DNA of 64,000 nucleotides from NCBI RefSeq assembly GCF_050624435.1, contig NC_134540.1:27938501-28002500 (forward strand), in the 5' to 3' direction. Shown in pieces: positions 56,865-64,000 of the stretch; position 1 is the first letter of the stretch, and the number at the start of each line of letters is the position of its first letter. Source of the DNA: Tenrec ecaudatus. Lineage: Eukaryota > Chordata > Mammalia > Afrosoricida > Tenrecidae. The notes under the pieces were generated by a model. The model did no database searches. It worked only from the letters and a program-made list of their open reading frames with translations, and was not told where the DNA came from. Both the position numbers and the translations under genes were made by a program.

Positions 56865-56876
56865 TGATTCTTTTTC

Positions 56877-57078
56877 AAAACCTGAAACCATTGCCATTGA
56901 ATGCACACTGATCTATGGCAACCCGAGAGGACTGAAGAGAGCTGCTCCGTGGGGTTTCCAGGGCTATAAAAGCTGTATGGAAGCAGACTGCTTCATCTTT
57001 CTCCTGGGAATGAGCGAGAGAACTTGACCTGCTGTGGACAGCACCCCCTGTTGTGGAGAGCAGCCCAACTTGCAACCC
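56877..57078 (-). mobile_element. AfroSINE (antisense)
   Basis: 'accattgccattgaatgcac', 'ctccgtggggtttccagggc', 'tggaagcagactgcttcatc' and 'tttctcctgggaatgagc' follow the AfroSINE reverse complement. The tRNA-like end is degraded. An LTR begins 3 bp further on. Confidence 0.75.
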
Positions 57079-57080
57079 AA

Positions 57081-57574
57081 TGTGTTAGTCCAGGTTGACT
57101 AAAGAAACGAATTCATAGACCCTCATGTGTGCATAAGAAAGAGCTTTATATACAAGAGCAATTGTGTATTAAGAAAACATCCCAGACCAGTCCAGATCAA
57201 GACTGTAAGTCTGATATTACCTCATATGTCAATACTAACCCATACATTTCTGTATAGACTCATGCAGCCATGTGATGATGCTGCATGCAGTGTGAATGCA
57301 GGAAGATCATAGTCCAGTGTATGGAAAGTCTTGTGGATCCAGTGGTGATGAAGCATCTTGGCACTGGTGTCAGTCTCCGTGTGGTTACTCCAGCTCCAGG
57401 GCTCTGGCTGCTTCAGTGTAGCTCCATGTGGCTTGTCTGCAGGAAGACAGCAGAGAACAATAGTGAGCTATTTATCTCTGCTGTGCTTCTAAATGAGGTC
57501 ATCAAGCTGTGACCTGATTAACAGGCTAAATTCTAACCCTTCGTAAACTGACAAAAGATTATGTAGCTTATACA
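57081..57574 (-). mobile_element. ERVL-like LTR (antisense)
   Basis: Begins 'tgtgttagtccaggttgac' and ends near 'atgtagcttataca', so it is TG...CA bounded in reverse. 'ggaaagtcttgtggatccag', 'ctccagggctctggctgctt' and 'ctgtgacctgattaacaggc' match the 39.8-kb copy. The flanks (cccaa and ccctc) are not a clear TSD. Confidence 0.75.
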
Positions 57575-57784
57575 CCCTCTTGTCAACTTGACACTTTACA
57601 CAAGTCTTTAACCAAATATAATTTTTAACCAAAACAATTGTGAAATATCTGTATCTAATAAGATAAAACTAAAATGAATACAATTCAATATGTGCCAAAG
57701 GCACATTTAAGCATAATAGTCTAATATTGAACAACACAACAATATTTTATGCCTAGCGATTGTAGTTAAGTAGCAAACACACTT

Positions 57785-58104
57785 TGAGGGGCTGGGGCAA
57801 TGTTCTCCAGGATGCTGAATACCCTCTAAACCAGCAGCCAACATAGCCAGGATTCAAGGGTCCAGGAACCAAGGGGTGGAAGCTGGAGGGCACCACTCAC
57901 TATTACTCCTCGTGATTCATTTGCAACACATTTGCTTCCTGTCCTAGGAACTCTATTCTCTTCAGGCCTGGATATCCTAGTCCTGAAGGAAGGAACTCTC
58001 CCACCTGGAAACACAGCACAGATTCCATTGAACTGGCAGCCGAGAAAGCCCCTGGACATTTTAGGCTTCTCATGCCTTTGGATCAACAGGTCAGGAAGGG
58101 TGTC
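57785..58104 (+). pseudogene. ERVL-class endogenous retrovirus relic, dUTPase-coding fragment
   Basis: A plus-strand segment whose translation from about 57960 includes 'LKEGTLPPGNTAQIPLNW', which resembles the N-terminal part of the dUTPase that ERVL-class endogenous retroviruses carry after integrase. In the viral family the enzyme hydrolyses dUTP. The piece stops after ~45 recognisable codons at the edge of an LTR-like element. Later conserved motifs are absent, so it is non-functional. Preceding sequence (57785-57930) fits the same open region less clearly. Identification rests on this one stretch. Confidence 0.6.
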
Positions 58105-58762
58105 TGTGATAGATAGGTTTATTGTGCCAACCTGTCCAATAGGAAAATGTGTGATTAATCAGGTTGCCACTTGATTGGAGGGCAAAGAGATAAATGGTTC
58201 TGCATGCTCCCAATCCCCTCTCTTACTCTCGGGTGATCAGACCAGCCTGTGGCTGCTTTGGATAGTTCTCTGCCTCAACTTGTGAGCTACACTACCTGTG
58301 GGACAAGCCAAACTGTGGATCGAGTTGCTAGAGCTTGAGACTCCTTCAAGACCTGCTTTACCACACTGCTGGTGTGTACATTGCTTGAGCTTGAGGCTGG
58401 CGAATCCTGTCACCATGCATTACTTGAGTTCAATATCCCATCCTGGCCTGCTTCCCTAAGTTCCTGAGCTTCTGACAGTTGGTGAGCCTCCTGCTGATTG
58501 CCTCCTGTGGGTGGACTCTGCCTACATTGCCCAAGGGAAGACTCAACTGTCTGCTTCCTTGACCTTGGACCCAGCAGCCCTCCTGAGTTGAAGGACTACT
58601 GGTATATGAACGGTTCCACAGAAGTGAGTTGAACTGAACCCTCTCTACTGCTGTGTGGACTAATTAGCTATTATATTCTTTCTTGCTATGTACGTCTATA
58701 GTCATATATATTAAATTATAAGTGTCCTGGTCTTGTTTCTCTAGAGATACCTGTCTATCACA
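58105..58762 (+). mobile_element. ERVL-like LTR adjoining the dUTPase relic
   Basis: Bounded by 'tgtgatagataggtttattg' and 'gatacctgtctatcaca', imperfect inverted edges of TG...CA type. 'attgtgccaacctgtc' matches the 5' edge (antisense) of the LTR at 42907-43426, and 'cttgtttctctagagatacc' resembles the 3' edge of the others. Same orientation as the dUTPase fragment, so it may be the 3' LTR of the same collapsed provirus. No TSD seen. Confidence 0.65.
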
Positions 58763-58779
58763 CCCACTGTCTCACCAGG

Positions 58780-58985
58780 GCTCTTTTTAATTCTCCTTAG
58801 GTATTGTTATGCATTTTGTAGGGTTTCATGCAAATGGGTGTTTGAAAATGCCATGGTTCTGAGCACCTTAGTCCACAAAATGATTGTTTTGCTCTTTAAC
58901 ACTTTGAAGAGGACGCCTCTAACAGATTTGTCCTTTGCAATGTTCTGTTTGATTTCCTGACTGTTGCTCCGATGAGCATTGAGAA
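58780..58985 (-). mobile_element. RTE LINE fragment (antisense)
   Basis: 'tttgaaaatgccatggttct', 'gagcaccttagtccacaaaa', 'ctctttaacactttgaagag' and 'tccgatgagcattgag' are in antisense RTE order. Confidence 0.8.
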
Positions 58986-59029
58986 AGTAGCATGTGAAAG
59001 TATCTGAATATTTCTAGCTGATCAGCTGT

Positions 59030-59570
59030 GAAGAGGAATCCATCTACACATCAGCCAAAGGCCAGTTCCCAGAAGGCAGAGGTCAGACATGCCTCCACCC
59101 CCATTCTTCTTTACCCTTTTCTGACACCAACTATTTCTCCCTCAGCATTACTTTCATGGTTTCTATATCAAGTTAGGGGGCCACACAGAACTCACCGACA
59201 ATTCTCAGACTTATAGGGGTTTTCTTAAGGAAGTTTATAGGTTGTCAAAAGCCTTGGTCAGAAAACATTGAACACCCCATCTTGGGCCCCCAGCCAGTTC
59301 TCATCTTGGCAAGCAGTCAAGTATCTCTCTAGTTCTCAGTCTCTGTCATCTGGTCCCTTGAAGTCTACTTCTGTAGGCCACGGTACCTGCCTTCCACTCC
59401 ACCTTATTATCTCAAGTCACAGCCTACCTGGTCTATTTCCGCTTGGCTCCTTGGCTCGATTCCACAATCTCCAGGTCATGGCCTCTGGTACCTCAGCTCT
59501 TGTTCTCTTCCACTTAAAGCAGTGAACTTGAACTTTCTCCCCTAGTGACCCTGTTCCTTGAGAGCACAGA
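59030..59570. mobile_element. Possible LTR-type repeat
   Basis: 'acagaactcaccgacaattc', 'ggggttttcttaaggaagtt' and 'catcttgggcccccagccag' have the feel of a retroviral LTR seen in antisense, but I cannot place a family or ends. The two short frames (59028-59525) are probably not coding. Confidence 0.3.
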
Positions 59571-59768
59571 AATTCTTACTTCGTTTTTGGCTTATTTTTT
59601 AATTCCCACCACTCCCATCAATTAATATTTCATACACCCTATTTGCAAGGTCCTATCCAAGAAAAATAAAATTATTAACAATTTGAATCTTTTCTCCCTA
59701 CAATCACGTATTTTATTGGTCAATTTTGGAGGTTTTTTTGGTTTGGGTTTTGTGTTTCTCTTTTTGTT

Positions 59769-60165
59769 GGGATGTAATTCTGAAGTCTGTCATTTTTTAT
59801 CTTTCTCAGTCAGTTTTTTAAGGTCTCTTTGCTTTCAGCAAGTAAGGGATGGCGCCTGCTTATCACTGGTTGCTAATGAGTCTTCCTCTAATCCCACTGC
59901 AGTTTCTTCTGCGTGTAGCTCAGCTTCTCAGATTACTTGTTGAGCATACAGATTGAGTAAGAACAGTGGAGGATATACTACTGATGCACATGTTTTCTGA
60001 TTTTAAACCATATAGTATTCCTTTTTTCTAGTTTCACAAGCCCCTCATGAGCACATTTGACTGATTTTAAATCCCCTCTTTTAGCAATACTATGTATAAT
60101 ATATTATGATCCATACAGTTTAATGTCTGTGAATAATTAATAAAGCACGAGCAGATGTTTTTGTA
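59769..60165 (-). mobile_element. RTE LINE fragment (antisense), reverse-transcriptase region
   Basis: 'tttgctttcagcaagtaagg', 'aatgagtcttcctctaatcc', 'cagattacttgttgagcata', 'tttaaaccatatagtattcc' and 'tattatgatccatacagttt' are in antisense RTE order. Confidence 0.85.
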
Positions 60166-60399
60166 TGCACTGTGTTCAACCAAGATTCAACCAATAACAC
60201 CAGAGATATTCCTTGCTCTACCCGCTCCTCTAAATCTAGATTCGATTTTAGGAGCTCTCTCTTAATGTATTACTACTACAACCATTTTTAATTACTACTA
60301 AACAAAAATTGAGTTTTGTGTGATATTAAAGATTTCTGCCACTATTCCAAGTAGAAAAAAAAGAAAAAAGTAGCATGTGACAAAGGAATCACACTGCTT

Positions 60400-60975
60400 T
60401 AAAAAAATCATTTTATTAAGGGCTCATACAACTCTTCTCACAATCTGTACATACATCCATTGTGTAAAGCAAATTTGTACATTCATTTCCCTCATCATTC
60501 TCAAAACATTTGCTTTCCACCCAAGCCCCTGGCATCAGGCCTGCATTTTTACCCCTCGCTCACCACTCCCGCCTCCCTCATAAACACTTGATAATTTATA
60601 AATTATTATTTTTTTTCCAGGAAGGAGGCCTCAGCTTGGCAATGTCAGAACAGCCCCCAGACCCCAGCATGCTCTGCTTCCAGGCAGGTCCCTTGTCATG
60701 CAGCTGTTGGGCACCCACCACGGTGGCTTCTGGGCTCGTCAGGGACACGGGTGGGGGCACCACAAAGTGTCAGCTGTCCTGTGCCTGGCATGGCATGACT
60801 GGAGCCTGACAGGGGAGGGGCAGCTGAATTTATAAATTATTATTTTGTCATATCTTTCTCTATCCCATGTCTCCCTTCACCCACTTTTCTGTTGTCTGTC
60901 CCCCAGGGAGGAGGTCACATGTAGTTCCTAGAAATTGGTTTCCCCTTTCCAACTTACCCTCCAAGATGTGCTTTA
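60400..60975 (-). mobile_element. Tenrec-type L1 3' end (antisense), interrupted by a retro-insertion
   Basis: 'aatcattttattaagggctc', 'atccattgtgtaaagcaaat', 'ttgataatttataaattatt' and, beyond the insertion, 'ttttgtcatatctttctcta' and 'cagggaggaggtcacatgta' are in L1 3'-end order. Removing 60613-60832 restores a continuous sequence. Confidence 0.88.
60613..60826 (-). mobile_element. Small polyadenylated GC-rich retro-insertion of unknown source
   Basis: About 210 bp of G/C-rich DNA inside an A/T-rich L1 tail. It is flanked by 20-bp direct repeats, 'aatttataaattattatttt' at 60593-60612 and 60827-60846. On the minus strand it ends 'ccttcctggaaaaaaaa', i.e. with a poly-A tail. TSD plus poly-A is the mark of L1-mediated retroposition of an RNA. 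The sequence matches no repeat I know. No long frame or AATAAA signal is clear. It could be the 3' end of a processed pseudogene. Confidence 0.82.
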
Positions 60976-61166
60976 CTTAACCCCTGTACAGTATATTAAT
61001 AGAATATTAGATTTATATAATAATATTTCTCCTAGGTCTAAGAGGTGGGGTTGGCCAATGTTGGATTATTGCCAGTCACTCTCGTGCTTAAATGAGAATT
61101 TATGTATACCGATGGCACCAGGAAGTCCATGGGTAATACAAATAATTTACACTGCACTGTAACCTC

Positions 61167-61372
61167 AAAAGGATCCCTGGTGGCCTAATGAACCATGCAG
61201 TGTGCTGCTAACCACAGATTGCAGTTTGACCTCACCATCAGCTCTGGGGGAGATAGAAGAGGCTGCCTTCTCTAGTAAAGATGAAACGTCTAAGAAGCCC
61301 ACAAGGGCATCTCTACTCATCCTATCAGGTTCCTATGACTCAGGGTCAAATAGCAGTGATAACAGTGCTTTG
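61167..61372 (+). mobile_element. AfroSINE (sense)
   Basis: 'aggatccctggtggcctaat', 'gctgctaaccacagattgc', 'ctctgggggagatagaagag' and 'ggttcctatgactcagggtc' are in AfroSINE order, full length; a short (TTA)n follows at 61378-61391. Confidence 0.85.
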
Positions 61373-61519
61373 GTTATTATTATTATTATTTTGTATGAAA
61401 CTAAGGTGGGTGATTTTAGCCCACATGGAAATGCCACAAAGAAAGGACTAGTGATTTGCTTGCAGGTCTATTGTTATCAAGAAGGAGAATCAACTCAAGG
61501 ACAATGAATTTGATTTTAA

Positions 61520-61905
61520 GGATGATGGGCATGTACAACCATTGTGGAAAGTGCTGTGGCAAAATGTAAAATAACTGGTAGTAGAAATACTGTGCAACCC
61601 AGCAATACCTTTCCTGGGCATATACCCCGAAGAAGTAAAGAACAGAACACAGACTCGATGCCCTTCCATGTCGGTTGTAGCACAGTTCACTACAGAAAAA
61701 AAGCTGGAAAAACCCAAATGCCCATCAGTGGAAGAATGGATAAAGCAACTTTGGTACATGCACCCCATGGAATACTATACAGCTCTTAAAAAATAAAAAG
61801 CAATGAAACACCTCATGGCATAAAAGGACATGGAAATAGTTATGCTGATTGAAGTAAGTCAATTACAAAATAACAAATATTGTAGGAGTCTACTACTATA
61901 AATGT
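61520..61905 (+). mobile_element. Ancient mammalian L1 3' end (sense), different lineage
   Basis: 'gtacaaccattgtggaaagt', 'acccagcaatacctttcctg', 'ggcatataccccgaagaagt', 'caaatgcccatcagtggaag' and 'atggaatactatacagctct' are typical of the ORF2-end/3'UTR of older placental L1 subfamilies. It does not match the tenrec-type 3'UTR. Both short frames here (61490-61789) come from it. Confidence 0.85.
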
Positions 61906-62763
61906 AACCATCAAGATAAGGGCAGGCTTCTGCTCTTAAATCATCTAATCACTTAATCTGGTATCCCAAGCAATGATGTAGAGAGCCTACCTAATGCCTA
62001 TGAGCCAGGTATTACTCCTCTCATCAAGGAAAAAAATGTTTATCAATACTTATATATAACCCAAAGAGTGAATAATCTTGGTACTATGTTCCCAATTGGA
62101 TACTTAAAAAAAATCATTTTATTGGAGGCTCATACAACTCTTATTACAATCCTTACATACATAAATTGTGTAAAGCACATTTGTACACTCATTGCCCTCA
62201 TCACTCTCAGAGCATTTGCTTTCCACTTGGGCTCGTGGAATCAGCTCCTTATTTTTCCCCTCTCCCAGAACCCTTCCCTCATGAACCCTTGATAATTTAT
62301 GAATTATTAATATTTTATCATATCTTACACTGCACTATGTCTCCTTTCACCACTTTTCTGTTGTCCATCGCCCATGGAGGAAGCTATATGTAGATCCTAG
62401 TAATCAGTTCCCCCTTTCAACCCCACCTTCCCTCCACCTGTCCTGTGTCACCACTATCACCACTGGACCTGAGGGATTTACTCATCCTGGATTCCCTGTA
62501 TTTCCAGTTCCTATCTGCACCACTGTACATCCTCTGGTATCACCAGGTTTGTAAGGGCATACATAGAGACCTAAATACAGATATGTACATATGTAAATAT
62601 ATTTATATATGATGATGGAGGAACTAGATCTATGTGCATATATTTATAGGTTTAGTAGTAGGGTAGCAGATGGTATTGGGCCTCCATTCATGTACTCCCT
62701 CAATATAAGAACACTTTGCTCGACTAAAGGGACATTCCATGATGCCCACCTTGCCGTCATGAT

Positions 62764-63055
62764 CACTGAAGACAAATGTGTGCATAAGAAAATGTGGTGA
62801 AGAAAGTTGATGGTGCCCAGAAATCAAAAGATATAGTGCTCGGAGTCTTAAAGGCCTGAAGGGAAACAAGCAGCCATCTAGCTGAGAAGCAACAAAGCCC
62901 ACAGGGAAACACTGAAGGCAAATGTATGCATAATTAAATGTGGTGAAAAAGGCTGATGGTGCCTGGCTATCACAAGATATAGCATCTGGTGTCTTAAAGG
63001 CTTGAAGGCAAACAAGTGGCTATCTAGCATAGGGATCAGTTAACAGACACCAAGG
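62764..63055. repeat. ~146-bp tandem duplication in the L1 3'UTR
   Basis: Units start 'cactgaagacaaatgtgtgc' (62764) and 'cactgaaggcaaatgtatgc' (62910). About 130 bp align with visible divergence and the ends differ. The other L1 copies have one unit. Confidence 0.8.
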
Positions 63056-63247
63056 AATAAAAAAAAATCACATCGTCGTGAATGAAGGGGAGTGCAGGGT
63101 GGGGAACCAATGCCCACCTGTAGACAACTGAACATCCCTTGCAGAGAGGTACTAGGGAGGAGATGAGTCACTGAGGGTGCAGTGTAGCATCAATGAAACA
63201 TACAACTTTCCTCTAGTTCTTTTTTTTAAAAAATTTAATCTTTATTT

Positions 63248-63358
63248 TCCTCCTTTTCCTCACTCTCACCTCTTTCTTCTAGTTCTTTAATGCTTCCTCC
63301 CCTTCTTCCTTTTCCTCCCTCTCACCTCTTTCTTCTAGTTCTTTAATGCTTCCTCCCC
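63248..63358. repeat. ~56-bp pyrimidine-rich tandem duplication
   Basis: Units at 63248-63302 and 63303-63358 both contain 'ctctcacctctttcttctag' followed by 'ttctttaatgcttcctcccc'. They are nearly identical, so the duplication is recent. A partial third unit ('cctctagttctttt') lies at ~63210. Confidence 0.9.
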
Positions 63359-63397
63359 CTCCACTATCATGATCCCAATTCTACCAATTGTATACTT

Positions 63398-64000
63398 TTG
63401 ACATAACTTTTCTCCAGTTCTTAATGATTCAGGCTTGGTGCTATAGACTATTGGAATTCAGTATCTGTCTTTTCGAGGTACATAACATCCTTCATAGGCT
63501 GCAACAGAATGATTTGATGTGGAAAGCCCACTAGTAAACTAAGATGCACTTCAAACTTATCTACAGCAGATTCAAGGAATTTCTATACTTCCTTGGACTT
63601 AAGATTGAAGCTCCTAGTGTGAGAAGAAGTGTAGGATTTCTATTCTAAGGTTATGGAATTGGCGGTCATTGAATTCTGGTTTGGTTCTCTTACTTTGAAA
63701 GTGTTCAGTGATTGGTGGCTCAGGACTACCATAAATTTATATAATTACAATTTTAATGCTCTCCTTGCTTTCTTCTGATATATATTAGGCTAGTACATAT
63801 GGTTCAGCTTCTGTGAATGAGTATTTTTGAAAACCCAAGTCAACAATTAATATATGGTTGTCTGAAAATCCAGCCTATATGTGAATAGTTTCTTCTCAAA
63901 ATTGGCTAAATTAATGACATCATTGATAGAATAAGCTTATGCCTCAGAGGAATGATTGATAGTGTTCTCTATCATAAAATGATAATCATATCTCTAAAGT
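63398..64000. other. Unrecognised sequence to the window end
   Basis: About 600 bp after the L1 TSD; no gene or named repeat recognised. Confidence 0.45.

Larger units (their letters stand above)
62106..63383 (-). mobile_element. Tenrec-type L1 with 5' inversion and clear TSD
   Basis: The left block (62106-~62545) is the antisense L1 3' end, up to 'ggtttgtaagg'. The right block (~62546-63383) has the upstream part of the 3'UTR in the opposite orientation and ends 'cccaattctacc', which adjoins the left block in the family sequence. The whole is flanked by 'ccaattggatactt' (62092-62105) and 'ccaattgtatactt' (63384-63397), 13 of 14 matching. This is the twin-priming signature. Internal tandem duplications are listed separately. 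Confidence 0.9.

Noticed and set aside
57932-58174. Functional dUTPase gene
   Set aside because: Only a short N-terminal stretch is recognisable before the frame runs into an LTR; later catalytic motifs are absent.
62764-63358. CRISPR-like or satellite array
   Set aside because: Only two to three adjacent units, inside an L1 3'UTR, with no spacers; simple tandem duplications explain them.

Overview
This window is mammalian nuclear DNA from an AT-rich, gene-poor region. I found no convincing exon of a host protein-coding gene, no structural RNA gene, and no bacterial-type feature. Nearly everything recognisable is a transposable element. The mix points to an afrotherian, most likely a tenrec such as Echinops telfairi. 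It combines tRNA-derived AfroSINEs, many fragments of an RTE/BovB-type LINE, and two copies of the SPIN hAT transposon. SPIN is known from a patchy set of tetrapods and, among afrotherians, from the tenrec. All family assignments come from reading the sequence, not from a database search.

Layout. 1-19.8 kb: AT-rich, mostly unrecognised sequence with RTE fragments in both orientations, about nine AfroSINEs and 3'-end fragments of a long tenrec-type L1. 19.8-31.8 kb: one minus-strand L1, inserted into an older RTE copy and flanked by a target-site duplication (TSD) of about 14 bp. After removing a younger nested L1 it measures about 10.2 kb: a 2.5-kb 3'UTR, a decayed ORF2, a decayed ORF1 and a long 5' region. 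The nested L1 (28.66-30.48 kb) shows the 5' inversion typical of twin priming. 31.8-40.9 kb: the continuing RTE target, SPIN copy 1 with an 8-bp TSD, another L1 3' end, ERVL-like LTRs and an L2-like tail. 41-44 kb: a pair of related LTR-like repeats, one interrupted by a solo LTR with an exact 5-bp TSD, next to a second LTR in the opposite orientation. 44-52 kb: an RTE interrupted by SPIN copy 2, more L1 tails, and an RTE copy whose 5' and 3' ends are joined without the middle. 52-64 kb: AfroSINEs, RTE pieces, an ERVL-like dUTPase relic joined to an LTR, an L1 tail holding a small polyadenylated GC-rich retro-insertion, and a second twin-primed L1 with a 14-bp TSD.

The nesting gives a local relative chronology. 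RTE copies are oldest. The large L1, SPIN and an AfroSINE landed in RTE copies, and the twin-primed L1 landed in the large L1. No element appears able to mobilise itself: ORF2 is frameshifted and its reverse-transcriptase active site is changed, both SPIN copies lack transposase, and the ERVL relic is a fragment. I did not find an undescribed functional system. The observations most worth checking are the horizontally acquired SPIN copies with intact TSDs, the unusual length of the tenrec L1, a 132-bp templated copy of ORF2 within its own 3'UTR, and the unidentified retroposed segment at 60.6 kb.
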